A stretch of DNA of 64,000 bases from Acidobacteriota bacterium (GTDB lineage: Bacteria; Acidobacteriota; Blastocatellia; RBC074): assembly GCA_018268995.1 (NCBI GenBank), contig JAFDVL010000108.1:101496-165495 (forward strand), given 5' to 3'. Positions 1 through 10,052 of this stretch are shown here, one piece after another. Each line of letters starts with the position of its first letter. The first letter of the stretch is position 1. A program made the position numbers and the translations under genes. The notes below the pieces were generated by a model. That model worked only from the letters and a program-made list of their open reading frames with translations. It had not been told where the DNA came from and made no database searches.

Positions 1-404
1 AACGCGCGCCCAACCGCTGCCTGCGCGCCTAAGGTCGGAAAGAAATCTGCCGTTACTCCCATGCCTTGCAAACGTTCTGCGGGCTGTCCTTCTTCGGCCA
101 AATTCGGGCTGATGCCATTGAACGCAGCCATCCAGGCAAAAACACCACTCTTTTCGCGTTGCTCAGAAAAGCTCGCCCCCGAATGCGGCCAACTCTGCGA
201 ATGCGACGACGTGCGCCAGACACGCACTAATTGTTCTGAATGGGGGTAGGGCAGCGCGCGAAAGAGGTAGGTATTCAGGACGCTAAACATCGCCGTATTG
301 GCCCCAATGCCAAGTGCCAGTGTGAGCACCGCGATGGCCGTAAAACCCTTATTTTTAAGCAGCGTCCGCACGCTGTAACGCAGGTCTTGCCAAAGTGTTT
401 GCAT
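1..404 (-). CDS. ADOP-type ABC transporter permease, N-terminal fragment
   Basis: Only the first 134 codons lie in the window; the gene runs off the left edge. Reading from the ATG at 404, the protein opens MQTLWQDLRYSVRTLLKNKG, followed by a hydrophobic segment (about residues 21-38, ending LTLALGIGANTAMFSVLN). This is the hallmark start of MacB-like permeases and especially of the acidobacterial duplicated orphan permease (ADOP) family. Such proteins are inner-membrane permease subunits with a periplasmic MacB core domain; substrates are usually unknown. A GGAGG ribosome binding site sits 7 nt before the ATG. The periplasmic part begins with YLFRALPYPHSEQLVRVW, also typical. Family identity is strong; the exact transporter type cannot be judged from a fragment. 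Confidence 0.88.
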   Translation of the reverse strand, partial: MQTLWQDLRYSVRTLLKNKGFTAIAVLTLALGIGANTAMFSVLNTYLFRALPYPHSEQLVRVWRTSSHSQSWPHSGASFSEQREKSGVFAWMAAFNGISPNLAEEGQPAERLQGMGVTADFFPTLGAQAAVGRA

Positions 405-504
405 GTAATGTCCTCCAGAAAAGCAGGTATTTCCGGCTAGTCAGTGACATCAGCAAACAAGAAGTTTCAGCTGCTCTACATTTTATTGTATGGAAGACAG
501 GAGA

Positions 505-537
505 GGACGCGGATGAGCGTAACCTTCATCCGCGTCC
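505..537. terminator. Hairpin after the giant membrane-protein gene
   Basis: A perfect 12-bp inverted repeat (GGACGCGGATGA / TCATCCGCGTCC, 9-nt loop) lies 6 nt beyond the stop codon of the giant membrane-protein gene and ahead of the ADOP permease. There is no T-run on either strand, so it may be a Rho-assisted stop or an mRNA 3'-end stabiliser rather than an intrinsic terminator. Confidence 0.5.
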
Positions 538-543
538 GATTAA

Positions 544-3500
544 TTAGGCTTCCCAACTGCGCAACCCTTCGACCAGTCTTAACAACTCGGCCCGCTTTTT
601 CTCAAACATTGCAAACAGCAAAATGATTGCCAGCCCCGCGATGATGCCTGTCACGTACCACAACCACGTCCAGCCAAAATTGGCCGATGCGTGCCAGATC
701 ATGCTGAGGATAGAGATCATCAAAAACGACGAGCCGAGGTACAGAAAGGCACGCACACGCAACAGGATTCCGGCCAGCACGCCTGCCGCCGAAAGCAGCA
801 TCAACACCATCGGTTGCCAGGGCGAAAGCGCTACGCCGCGAATGAAAATCTCGGCGGTCGAGGAAACATAAATCACCGACAACGTGATGTAGCGCAGGTT
901 CGTCATTTGCGTTGCCGTCAATCGCTCACGATTTAGATACGCGGCAATCAGGACGGAAATCGCGGCGGGCGTCAGCCACAACTGTGGTCGCTCCAGCAAA
1001 CTGAAATTGTCCAGGCGGCTGAGGTAATACCAGAGCGATCCATTTGCCGCGAGGCACGCCATGAGGCTCACGCCAAACGAACTGCGCAGAATTGCCACAA
1101 CTGCATACAGCATGCCGACCAATAACAACAGGCCCGAATAATCCACCTTTGACGCCGCCAGCCAGAATCCAACGACCGGAAAGATCGGCAGGAAAAAGCC
1201 CGTGTTCAGCAACGGCTCGCCCAGCACGCGTTGCCCGCGACGACGGAACAATTCGCCCAAGCCTACGCCAGCAAATGCCAGCACCATCACAACGAACGGC
1301 CAATAACGCGTGAAGAAGCCTGAAAACAGCCACGGCATCGTCAGGCGAATATGCAGGAAGGTCAGCCCCAGCAACGCTTCTGAAGCGTAGACGTAATTCA
1401 TTCGTCCGCGTTCCGAAAGCTGCAACGGATCGCTTTCGGAACGCACGGCAAAGTAAATCGCCTGCATACTCAAGCCAAACAAAATCACGGCGACGATCAG
1501 GATTGCGAACATCGGCATTGTGACGTGGCCTGCAAAAAGCTGTTCGGTAATTTCGACCGCGAAAATACTGATCAATGCTAAGACTGCAATCGCGCTCAAA
1601 GGGCGCAACAAACGTCTAGCCGCGAGACTCCATTCCGGCGTGAATCGTTTAAGGCCCCAAAGACCAAGAAGTTCAACGAAGGCAACGGAAGCCAGCAAAA
1701 CAAGAGTGAGGTGAGAAATGAGATTGGTCTCGGTTCCAGGCTGCAAAAATGCCCAGCCAAAAAATACGGCGCTGATAAATCCAATGCCAAACGTTGCTGT
1801 TTGCAGCCACGATTTGTTTGTTGCATCGCGTGCCAGCAGTGCAAACGATAATGTTTGTAATGCAACTGCCACGGCAGCAAAAACGCGTTGATTCAGCAGA
1901 TCAAAATGCAACACCATCCACCCGCTAACCCAGACGACAGCCAGAATCAACAACGTATTCGCGTTGACCAGCCAGTTGCTGGCCGAGGCTTCACGACGCG
2001 GGATACCGAATGTGGCGGTCAAGTCAATCAGCCATTGTTTTTCAGCCCAGAGCCAACTGGTAAAGGCAATGTACACGGCTACGGTTATCGTGGCGGCAAA
2101 GGCCAATGAACGCGGCGCAAGATTGAACTGCCCTAATGTCATCCCCGCGATAACCAGGCCCAGCAAATACAAGCCGCCGACCGCATACTTTGCTGTGGCA
2201 TCCCACAAACTTATCACCATCAGCGCAACGGTCGTGGCGAGCGCTGCCCAACCAAGACGAGAATTGGCTGTCGCCGTTTCTAGTGTGAAATCGCGAGCTA
2301 AGCCAATAAACACAGGGCCCGCAACCCCAAGCAGCGAAACAATGGATGCAAAATGATGGTACGGCGGCAGGCTGCTTTTCACCTCAGGCATCGTTTTACG
2401 CTCAAAGAAAAAGAGCGCAATTCCCACCAGTGAAAGCACGATCACATTCGCCGCGACGAATTCGAGCCAATAGGTTGGTGAGAACGAAAAGCGCGTGTAG
2501 CTATGCCAGACGCTGACCGCAGCATTGGCCAAAAATCCCGCAATGTAGAAATAGTTTCGGCTGAGTGCCAGGCGCGCCAAACCAGTTGCCAGTAAGCTCA
2601 GTGCCACGAACGTTGCCACCGCCCACCACGGATTATTCGGATCGCCTGCCAGCGTCCGCGCCCCGAAAGCCAATGCCAGCGCCCCGAAAATATTGGTTAG
2701 CGCGATTGCCTCACGCGATGCAGTCGGCGCAACAAACGATTCGCCTTGCAGCGCTGATTGCGCCCTAAATCCTGCCAGCAACAGCAAGGCCGTGATCGTC
2801 AGCGCGGCGACCAGCATCGTGTGATAGCCGAGCCACGTGCCCAAATCCCAACGGCTCAACGTGCAAGCCAGCATTACGCCGACCGCCAGCAATCCGATGG
2901 CCGCATTGGCCAGACTGAGCTTTACGTTTTGTAATCGCTTGAATGCTGCGACGCAGGCTCCAGGCAAGATCAGCGCAAGCCAACCCCAGCCACTGCCCAC
3001 AGCAATGCGACCTGCGCCGGGGAATGCGGGATTCATAAAGATTACTGCGCCCGCAATGCCAATCATCAAAAAGCTGAGCGCCGCGCCGATCATTACCTGA
3101 AATCGCAGCACCCAGTCTGCGGCAGAATTGTAAGCACTGGCATGTTTGCGATGCCATACAATTGCGCCGAGCCAACACAAGGCAAATACAGCACTGGTAA
3201 TGGCATTGATCTGGGCCAGCCGTACCCACGCGGCTTCATTCATTGCCGACAATGTATTCAGAAAGGCGAGTGATGCCGAAAAGTTCAGCACGATGCCGCC
3301 CGCCAAGGCATAGCCGGATGAGTGTTCACGAATCGCGTGCCCGACCAAAACAAGGGACAGAACGACTAAAGGAACCAGATACGAAACAATTCCGCCGAGG
3401 CGGGAAAAGAAAGACTCCGCAGGCACGCGAAACCCGCCGTTGCCAATCTGCAAATCCGCTGCCCACAGCGTCAACCCGATGATCGGCGTCGCCGCCAACA

Positions 3501-6441
3501 ACATGGTCAAGACACGCGCATAGCCAGCGAGTCGCTGCGATTCTGTTTGCAGCAGCGGGAAGCGCAACGTTTGCGCCCAGACATAAAGCGGCTCACGAAA
3601 CCAGATCGCAGACGAGACAACCAGCAAATACACGGCGGCTGTCCATCGCAAGGTTGTCGCTGTTGCAACACTGGTTTGCGCGATCAACGGGCAAATCATC
3701 GCCAGCAAAAGCAGGAGGCCAAGCACGCGCCATTTCGTGAATTGCTCCCACAAACTGACCGTGAGCACGAAGAGCAACGCGCCTAACAACGCCCATTCGG
3801 CCAGGATGGAAACATGAACGGCTTTGACCGTGCCATTCAGCGCGGGGGCGATTTCGGCAATGATTCCTGACACTGCGCCGAACAGGCTCAACGCGACGAA
3901 ACACGCGACCAATGCCCACGTGACAACCTGATCGCACGTCGGCCATTCGGGATACAGCAAGCGCGAAGCGGTGTTTTCCCAGGCTTCGGGCAAATCCTGT
4001 GCGATAGCGGCTTCGCGTGTGATGCCAAATTTTCTGAGCATCAGTCGCAAGACAATCCAAATCGGACTGAGCAAGGCCAACGCCAGCATTTGCGTTCGCA
4101 AACTGCGCAATCCAATCGGCAAATCTATCAGCAAATTCGTGCCGTGTGAGGAAGCCGTGACAGCCAAAAATACACTAGCGTACGTGATTGCCTGAAAAGC
4201 CGTGAACAAGACGGGCGAGCGATAGAGCCACGATAACGCTGCCACCAATCCGGCCAGCCACAGCGTTTGCCCGCACAATATCAAAGCGGTGTTGATGGGC
4301 GAGGTCAGCAATAAAACGGCTCCCGCAAGAATCGCCGCGATCAATGCGACGCGCTGACTCGGTTCTGCAAATAGCCGCTGCGTTTTCTCACGGCGTAACG
4401 CCACAGCGGCGATAAGCGCAAGACTCGCAAACAGCAATGCGGTCAATTTGAAACTACGGCTGAGGCCAAAGTACAAAAACTGTACGAGCATGAGAAACGT
4501 TAAGCCGAGTCCGACATAGCTGGCTGTCGTGCGCTTTGTTCTGCCCGCCAGATAAAATGCGCTGGCCGCAAACAACGCATAAATCCAGGCGATGTGATGC
4601 GGATCGCCCGTGCGACCGAAGCCGTGTAAACTGACAACAAGGAGGCTAAGCGCTGCCACAGCTGCGGTGATAATCGCATAAAAAAAGCCATCTGATTTGC
4701 GCTCGCGTCTGTAAAGCATTTCGCTTGCCAGCAACAACGGCACAAAGAAGATTGCCAATGCTGTTCCGCTGGTGATGGAAGACAACGCGGTGAACAGTGC
4801 TTGCGAATCAGCCGTCGCCCCCACTCGACCCAAAATAAGATTTACCCCAAGCAAATACGCCAGCACCAGAGACGGCAGCGCGATCAAATGCGCGACCGAC
4901 AAACGGAAGGCAAAGGCGATGCTGGTTAATGCCACAAAGTTGATGACGGCAACGATCATCACATTCATCGGGTTCGGCCACGCAAAGACAAGGCTGGCCA
5001 GCATCACAAAAGCGCTGAAAACGCCGACGCTGGCGCTGATCAAATTGAGATACTGCGGCTCAATGGTTTTGCTGTGTTGCCACAGCAGGATGCCCGCAAA
5101 CAAAGCGGGAATCGCCAACAAACTGATCATTGGTGCGATGCGTTGCAAGGTGCCGACAAAGGCTTGTGTTTTGAAAAGCAGCAATCCCAATGTGACCAGC
5201 GCCGCAAATGAACTTGCGCTTAATAACGTGAAAGATTGGTTGATGCGTTTGGCTTCGATATTTTCAGCGGAACGCAGTGTTTTCAGCATCCCGAACACGG
5301 CTGTGGCATAACAGGCAATCGGTAATGCTGCGCCGATGCACAGCCCGATGGTCGAAGTCTCAAGGCCGACAACGCGGCGCAAAATCAATTGCGTGGCAGA
5401 CGTGCCAACTGTGCCAATCGTCAACCACTGCGCCCAGTCCGGTGTGACGACCTTACCTGCGCGATACACCATCAACAAAAACAGCGCGAGGGAAATAGCT
5501 TCACTGGCAATGACCATTGGATTGCTTGCCGCAATGTCTTTCGCAAACGCCGCAATCGCCAGAAAATTCAGTGGCACCAGCATCGTTGCGGTAATTAGCA
5601 ATCCGCGACTGGTGTTCGGCAATTTCCAGCGATGTTCGCTGTAAAAACCGAGGCCCGCGAACGCGCCCGTCATTGCAGTGAAGATAAAAAATTTCAGCAG
5701 CGGAATCTGCTCAATCTGTGCCCACAAACTAATCACCAGCGCCAGCGAACAACCGATGATCAACATGCCGCCGAGCAATTCGCCCCAGCGGATGTTTTTC
5801 TCTTCCATGAAAGCGGCCAGCATTTCCGCGAAAGATTTGCGCGGTGGTGGCGGCTCAACAACTCTCGGCGCTATTGGCTCGGCAATAGGGCGCGGCGGTA
5901 TGAAGGGGGCTTCGTATGGCTTCGCTTCCGTTGTTAGCGGCTCGACAGGGCGGGGAAGTGACGGTGTCGGAGGTGATTCAATTCGCAGTGGCCGCACTGG
6001 CTCTGGGACAGGCTCTGGCAGAATGACGATGGGTTTTTCGGGGATGGGCGGCGGCGGTTGCGTCAATCGTTGCCGTTCGGTTGTGATGATGTGCGACAGC
6101 CAATTGAATTTCGGATCATCCAGCACCCCCTGCTCGTGAAAGCGCTTTAGTTGTCGCTCGGTTGCATCCAGATCGTTGAGCGTTTCGGCTTCAGCCAGAT
6201 TTTGTGTCTTCCCGCACGAAAAACAAAGATTCGCATTTGCTCCCAATGTCGCACCGCAATCGTTGCAAAAACGTGGAGTGCGGGGTGGTGTGGATGGCTT
6301 GTCATTTAAGCGCAATTCTGCGGGTTGCTTTGTGTCATTGCCAGAAATTGCCCGCCCAATAGCCGCCAGCAGCACCCAAATGCCGTGACCGATGAGTGTA
6401 ATCAGGCCGAGAAAAATTAAGAGAGCAAATAAAATTTCCAT
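544..6441 (-). CDS. Giant polytopic membrane protein with N-terminal zinc ribbon (1965 aa)
   Basis: The chosen start (ATG at 6441) has GGAGA about 9 nt upstream; a longer reading from 6507 adds 22 arginine-rich residues without a ribosome binding site. The order is: a hydrophobic helix at about residues 3-30; a zinc ribbon with C59-x2-C62 and C73-x2-C76; a short helical region; a proline-rich linker (about 120-200); then a conserved-looking entry into the membrane (NIRWGELLGGMLIIGCSLAL). Almost the whole remainder is a run of dozens of hydrophobic helices with very short loops. No catalytic motif is visible. It resembles large DUF2157/DUF2339-like multi-pass proteins only in general character. 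The function is unknown; an integral inner-membrane location is secure. The frame is intact over nearly 5.9 kb, which argues for selection. Confidence 0.85.
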   Translation of the reverse strand: MEILFALLIFLGLITLIGHGIWVLLAAIGRAISGNDTKQPAELRLNDKPSTPPRTPRFCNDCGATLGANANLCFSCGKTQNLAEAETLNDLDATERQLKRFHEQGVLDDPKFNWLSHIITTERQRLTQPPPPIPEKPIVILPEPVPEPVRPLRIESPPTPSLPRPVEPLTTEAKPYEAPFIPPRPIAEPIAPRVVEPPPPRKSFAEMLAAFMEEKNIRWGELLGGMLIIGCSLALVISLWAQIEQIPLLKFFIFTAMTGAFAGLGFYSEHRWKLPNTSRGLLITATMLVPLNFLAIAAFAKDIAASNPMVIASEAISLALFLLMVYRAGKVVTPDWAQWLTIGTVGTSATQLILRRVVGLETSTIGLCIGAALPIACYATAVFGMLKTLRSAENIEAKRINQSFTLLSASSFAALVTLGLLLFKTQAFVGTLQRIAPMISLLAIPALFAGILLWQHSKTIEPQYLNLISASVGVFSAFVMLASLVFAWPNPMNVMIVAVINFVALTSIAFAFRLSVAHLIALPSLVLAYLLGVNLILGRVGATADSQALFTALSSITSGTALAIFFVPLLLASEMLYRRERKSDGFFYAIITAAVAALSLLVVSLHGFGRTGDPHHIAWIYALFAASAFYLAGRTKRTTASYVGLGLTFLMLVQFLYFGLSRSFKLTALLFASLALIAAVALRREKTQRLFAEPSQRVALIAAILAGAVLLLTSPINTALILCGQTLWLAGLVAALSWLYRSPVLFTAFQAITYASVFLAVTASSHGTNLLIDLPIGLRSLRTQMLALALLSPIWIVLRLMLRKFGITREAAIAQDLPEAWENTASRLLYPEWPTCDQVVTWALVACFVALSLFGAVSGIIAEIAPALNGTVKAVHVSILAEWALLGALLFVLTVSLWEQFTKWRVLGLLLLLAMICPLIAQTSVATATTLRWTAAVYLLVVSSAIWFREPLYVWAQTLRFPLLQTESQRLAGYARVLTMLLAATPIIGLTLWAADLQIGNGGFRVPAESFFSRLGGIVSYLVPLVVLSLVLVGHAIREHSSGYALAGGIVLNFSASLAFLNTLSAMNEAAWVRLAQINAITSAVFALCWLGAIVWHRKHASAYNSAADWVLRFQVMIGAALSFLMIGIAGAVIFMNPAFPGAGRIAVGSGWGWLALILPGACVAAFKRLQNVKLSLANAAIGLLAVGVMLACTLSRWDLGTWLGYHTMLVAALTITALLLLAGFRAQSALQGESFVAPTASREAIALTNIFGALALAFGARTLAGDPNNPWWAVATFVALSLLATGLARLALSRNYFYIAGFLANAAVSVWHSYTRFSFSPTYWLEFVAANVIVLSLVGIALFFFERKTMPEVKSSLPPYHHFASIVSLLGVAGPVFIGLARDFTLETATANSRLGWAALATTVALMVISLWDATAKYAVGGLYLLGLVIAGMTLGQFNLAPRSLAFAATITVAVYIAFTSWLWAEKQWLIDLTATFGIPRREASASNWLVNANTLLILAVVWVSGWMVLHFDLLNQRVFAAVAVALQTLSFALLARDATNKSWLQTATFGIGFISAVFFGWAFLQPGTETNLISHLTLVLLASVAFVELLGLWGLKRFTPEWSLAARRLLRPLSAIAVLALISIFAVEITEQLFAGHVTMPMFAILIVAVILFGLSMQAIYFAVRSESDPLQLSERGRMNYVYASEALLGLTFLHIRLTMPWLFSGFFTRYWPFVVMVLAFAGVGLGELFRRRGQRVLGEPLLNTGFFLPIFPVVGFWLAASKVDYSGLLLLVGMLYAVVAILRSSFGVSLMACLAANGSLWYYLSRLDNFSLLERPQLWLTPAAISVLIAAYLNRERLTATQMTNLRYITLSVIYVSSTAEIFIRGVALSPWQPMVLMLLSAAGVLAGILLRVRAFLYLGSSFLMISILSMIWHASANFGWTWLWYVTGIIAGLAIILLFAMFEKKRAELLRLVEGLRSWEA

Positions 6442-6577
6442 AGGGGGTATTCTCCGTTTTCGATGCAACCGGAACCTACCAGTTGCCGAGATTGTACGAT
6501 AATCCAAGAGGATTCACAGTGGCGTGTGGGAATGTGATGGTTGTTTGACTGTCACAGCCCGCGCCCTGTGGAGTGAA

Positions 6578-6606
6578 TTGAAGTGGCTTCTGGCGTCCCC
6601 TATAAT
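6578..6606 (+). promoter_or_regulatory. Sigma-70-type promoter of the M48 protease gene
   Basis: TTGAAG (6578-6583), a 17-nt spacer and a perfect TATAAT (6601-6606) stand about 40 nt before the M48 start codon. Confidence 0.7.
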
Positions 6607-6645
6607 TAAATCCCGTGCTGCAAAAACTTTTGTGAGGAAAGGCTT

Positions 6646-7497
6646 ATGATTCCATTTCGACATCGCTCCGGCCTGATTGTGCTGCTAATCGCGTTGGTAA
6701 TCACGGCAATAGCGGCAGATAATGTCTACAACAAGTTTCGCAATCGCTCTTATTCAAATCGCGGATATCTTAGTGAAGCGGACGAGATCAAGCTTGGCGC
6801 ACAGGTGCATGACGAGTTGCGCAAGCAGCATCGCTTTGTGACAGATTCGGCGGTCACTTCGTACGTCAATTCGCTGGGGCAGCGTCTGGCCAGCAATTCC
6901 AAGCGCGCGAATTTGCGCTATCAGTTTTTTGTCGTGGATGACAAATCACTCAATGCGTTTGCGACCTTGGGCGGGTACGTCTATGTGCATACGGGCTTGA
7001 TCCAGGCAGCTGAATCAGAGGCTCAGGTTGCTTCTGTGTTAGGACATGAGATTGGCCACATCGTGGGACGACACGGATTGGAAAACGTCAAGCAATCGCA
7101 AAAATATGGAACACTCGCTGCAATTGCAGGTGTCGCTGGTGCGGTAATTGGCGGCAAGAGCGGTGGCAACATTGGTCAATTGGCCGGTAACTTGATTTTC
7201 GGCGGGAAGCTCATGAAGCACAGTCGTGATGCCGAACGCGAAGCGGATTATCTGGGGCTGTATGATCTGCAACGCACGGGCTACAACACGGGTGGGATGG
7301 TAGAGATGTTCAAGTTGTTGCAGCGTGTCGGTCAACAAAATCCCAATCTGCTCGGTAATATCCTGGCCAGCCATCCGCCTGCCGGAGAGCGTGCCGAAAA
7401 TACGATTGTCGAGATCCGTGAAAAGCTTCGTGGCAGCGATTCACGTGGCGTTAGCAATACAAACGAATTTCAGCGCATCAAAGCGCGATTGCGATAG
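6646..7497 (+). CDS. M48-family zinc metalloprotease, membrane-anchored or exported
   Basis: The 283-residue protein has an uncleaved-looking signal anchor (residues 9-24), then the M48 catalytic domain. The zinc motif HEIGH lies at residues 134-138. The third ligand is probably E199 in EREADYLG, the normal M48 arrangement. The C-terminal half carries the helical region seen in BepA/YfgC- and LoiP-like proteases (ASHPPAGERAENT). Such enzymes act in the periplasm on misassembled envelope proteins; the substrate here is unknown. The start has GAGGAAAGG upstream and a good promoter. No C-terminal TPR domain follows, so it is nearer to the short LoiP/YcaL type than to full BepA. Confidence 0.9.
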   Translation: MIPFRHRSGLIVLLIALVITAIAADNVYNKFRNRSYSNRGYLSEADEIKLGAQVHDELRKQHRFVTDSAVTSYVNSLGQRLASNSKRANLRYQFFVVDDKSLNAFATLGGYVYVHTGLIQAAESEAQVASVLGHEIGHIVGRHGLENVKQSQKYGTLAAIAGVAGAVIGGKSGGNIGQLAGNLIFGGKLMKHSRDAEREADYLGLYDLQRTGYNTGGMVEMFKLLQRVGQQNPNLLGNILASHPPAGERAENTIVEIREKLRGSDSRGVSNTNEFQRIKARLR

Positions 7498-7523
7498 CTG
7501 TGAACAAAACTTCAAATTCCGTC

Positions 7524-7550
7524 CACGAAGCAACACGAAGAAGCACGAAG
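7524..7550 (+). repeat. Three-copy CACGAAG tandem motif, 10-bp period
   Basis: CACGAAG occurs at 7524, 7534 and 7544 with exact 10-bp spacing, between the M48 stop and the likely start of the next gene. If translation began at the GTG at 7500 it would be coded as an arginine/threonine/serine-rich stretch; I favour a non-coding reading. Confidence 0.5.
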
Positions 7551-7583
7551 GCCATCCGCCGATGCCTGCGACTGACTGCTTTG

Positions 7584-8918
7584 ATGCGGAACTCAATACT
7601 TGTTTTATTTTGCCTGCCTTTATTTTTCACTGCGACGTGGGCGCAAAATAAACGCCCCAAATTACAGCTACTCGAACGTTCACAATATGCCGGACGAATT
7701 TTGCTGATCCCGTATGATGGGCGTCCTGTCTCGTGGAAACTGCCGCGCATGATCGCGCGCGTTGCCGATTACGAAATCATTTATCCACCGCGTGAATTGC
7801 TGGGTGATTTGACGCATCCGCCAGACGCAGATCGCGTGATTGAATGGGCCAAAAAACAGAATTTCGATCAACTCAACGGCGTCATTGTTTCGTTGGATGC
7901 GCTGGCTGGCTGGACGGGTGAAACGACGCCGGGGCAAAGCAAATCGCGGCTGGAATTCATCCACTGGATGCGGCAGCGCAAATCGGATTTGCCGATTTAC
8001 GGTTTTACGAAAAAGGCCCGCGATGAAATCAGCGGATTTGTTTTTGATGACCTGCTGATTGATCCTGATAACAATGAAGCTGCCTATTTAATGGTGGCGC
8101 GCTTTCTGCATCGCACTTATCAGCGGCAAACAAAAATTACGCCGATTGCTTCGACCGAATATCCGCCTGCCGTGCTGAAAGCCATCAATCGAAAGATTGA
8201 CGCCATTGGTGGACAGTTGGTGACATCGGGCAAAGTCGAACTCCTTCTTTTTCTTTACGTGCCAAATACCGATGAGGTGAAGACCGCGAAATTTTTCGAG
8301 GCTCTTGTCAAAGCCATTGCTTCGGGGTATTACGTTGCGCTCGCTGATGTTTCAGGGAACCCTGAGCCGCTCATTGCTGCTTTGCGCGAACGCAAGCAAT
8401 TGGATATGTTGCATGCCTATGCAGCGGCTTCTGACCCGGACATTGCGATTGGCAAGGCGTTAGCGCAAGTCTCGGCGCGATTGGTTGCGGCGAAGGTGTT
8501 ACGCCCTATGTTGGAAATTGACCAGTTACATCGTGGCGAACGCGCCCAGGTGGAGTTGATGATGACGCGGTATCTGGAGGATTGGGGCTACCCAGCCAAG
8601 ATCCGCGCAAATTTGGAAACGCACATTCGCGAACAATTAAAGGCCGATCCCGGCAATTTAGGGAATACAGCCGAAAGTGCCGAAGCCGTGCTTAATACAG
8701 AGGTCAGATTGCTGGCGGATGAAATCTTTCGCACACAGTTTCGGTACAACGTGCATAGCGTGATGCTCAAGGATGGCACGCGCGCTGATTTTCAAGTGGA
8801 GATGTTACAACGCTGTAAGGCTCGATTGCCCTTTCAGCGTACCAATGAAATCGAATTGGATGTGGGCATTCACATCCCGATGTTAGTCGGAATCAATCCT
8901 TATCCGGCGAGACGATAA
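7584..8918 (+). CDS. Secreted DUF4127-type protein
   Basis: From the ATG at 7584 the protein starts with a clear signal peptide (MRNSILVLFCLPLFFTATWA). The reading frame stays open back to a GTG at 7500, but that would bury the signal peptide. The mature part opens RILLIPYDGRPVSWKLPRMI and continues PPRELLGDLTHPPD and VIVSLDALAGWTGE, the signature pattern of DUF4127. The middle (about residues 200-310) includes FLYVPNTDE and YYVALADVSGNPEPLI, also DUF4127-like. The family has no established activity that I can name. The protein is about 444 residues, slightly short for the family. It is co-directional with the SIS enzyme downstream. Confidence 0.8.
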   Translation: MRNSILVLFCLPLFFTATWAQNKRPKLQLLERSQYAGRILLIPYDGRPVSWKLPRMIARVADYEIIYPPRELLGDLTHPPDADRVIEWAKKQNFDQLNGVIVSLDALAGWTGETTPGQSKSRLEFIHWMRQRKSDLPIYGFTKKARDEISGFVFDDLLIDPDNNEAAYLMVARFLHRTYQRQTKITPIASTEYPPAVLKAINRKIDAIGGQLVTSGKVELLLFLYVPNTDEVKTAKFFEALVKAIASGYYVALADVSGNPEPLIAALRERKQLDMLHAYAAASDPDIAIGKALAQVSARLVAAKVLRPMLEIDQLHRGERAQVELMMTRYLEDWGYPAKIRANLETHIREQLKADPGNLGNTAESAEAVLNTEVRLLADEIFRTQFRYNVHSVMLKDGTRADFQVEMLQRCKARLPFQRTNEIELDVGIHIPMLVGINPYPARR

Positions 8919-9017
8919 ACTGAAAATAAGAAGGCAAATAGCCAGCATTTAGAGCTGGATACTTCAACCAGGTTTTTTCTGAAGGAAACTTTTGCCCTTT
9001 GATTTGGAGCTTTCCCC

Positions 9018-10052
9018 ATGTCCTTAATGTTAGCTGAAATTGCGGAACAACCTGCCGCACTGGAACGAACCATCAAACGCGAATCCGCACGCGTCAAACG
9101 CTTCGCTGAATCTCTCAAACAACGTGGCATTCGCTTCATCGTGATTGCCGCGCGTGGTAGCTCCGACAACGCCAGTTCATTCGGGCGGTACTTGCTGGAA
9201 ATTACCACCGGCATTCCAGTGTCGTTGGCAGCTCCGGCGGTGTATACGCTGTACGGTGCAAAGGTGGATTTGCGTGACACGCTGGTCATCGGTGTTTCGC
9301 AATCGGGCGAAGGCGTGGACATTAATCTCACGCTCGAAAACGCTAAACGCTGTGGTGCGATTACGCTGGGCATTACGAACGAGGCGAATTCGTCCATGAC
9401 CAAAGTTGCGGATGAAACGTTCCTGATCCACGCCAAACGTGAACGCAGCCTTGCTGCCACCAAAACGTACACGGGCCAGCAAGTGATTTTTCACCTGTTG
9501 GCCGAAGGTCTGGCGGGCAAAATCAAAGGTCACGAAATCGAACGTTTGCCGGAATTTGCCGCCGCTTCCTTGACGCTAAAACCCCAAATCGAAGCGATGG
9601 TGGAGCGCTTCGTGTTTATGAATCACTGCGTCGTCATCGGGCGTGGATTGAATTACGGCAATGCGTACGAGTTTGCGATTAAGCTTATGGAAACCTGCTA
9701 CGTGATTGCTGAGCGATTTTCCGGCGCGGATTTTCTGCACGGGCCGATTGCGATGATTGAACGCAGCTTCCCGGTCTTTGTCTTTGCGCCGCCCGGCCCT
9801 ACATTGCAGGGCACGATGGAATTGTTGGAACGCCTGAAAACACTAAGTGCGGAAACGTTGGTAATCTCCAGCGAATCGGCAGCTTTGAAGCAGGGAACAC
9901 GTGGCTTGAAATTGCCGACGAAGGTCAGTGAATTGTTGTCGCCGATTCCTTACATCATTCCCGCGCAATTGTTTGCGGCTTTATTATCACAGGCAAAAGG
10001 CTTGAACCCTGACGTTTCGCGCTCGCTTTCAAAAGTCACAAAAACTGTGTAG
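9018..10052 (+). CDS. Tandem SIS-domain sugar-phosphate isomerase/deaminase (GlmS C-half-like)
   Basis: The 344-residue protein corresponds to the isomerase half of glucosamine-6-phosphate synthase without the glutaminase domain. It has two SIS domains. The first contains ARGSSDNASSFGRYLLE and SQSGEGVDI (sugar-phosphate loops); the second contains GRGLNYGNAYEFAIKLMET and ERFSGADFLHGPIAMI. Stand-alone proteins of this type (AgaS/NagB-II-like) usually deaminate or isomerise amino-sugar phosphates; the substrate cannot be read from sequence. GGAG lies 8 nt before the ATG. A full-length GlmS is encoded separately at 42937-44805, so this is not the biosynthetic enzyme. Cytosolic. Confidence 0.85.
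   Translation: MSLMLAEIAEQPAALERTIKRESARVKRFAESLKQRGIRFIVIAARGSSDNASSFGRYLLEITTGIPVSLAAPAVYTLYGAKVDLRDTLVIGVSQSGEGVDINLTLENAKRCGAITLGITNEANSSMTKVADETFLIHAKRERSLAATKTYTGQQVIFHLLAEGLAGKIKGHEIERLPEFAAASLTLKPQIEAMVERFVFMNHCVVIGRGLNYGNAYEFAIKLMETCYVIAERFSGADFLHGPIAMIERSFPVFVFAPPGPTLQGTMELLERLKTLSAETLVISSESAALKQGTRGLKLPTKVSELLSPIPYIIPAQLFAALLSQAKGLNPDVSRSLSKVTKTV

Noticed and set aside
5678..6139. Gly/Ser-rich plus-strand frame
   Set aside because: It is the complement of the proline-rich linker of the giant membrane protein and has no ribosome binding site.
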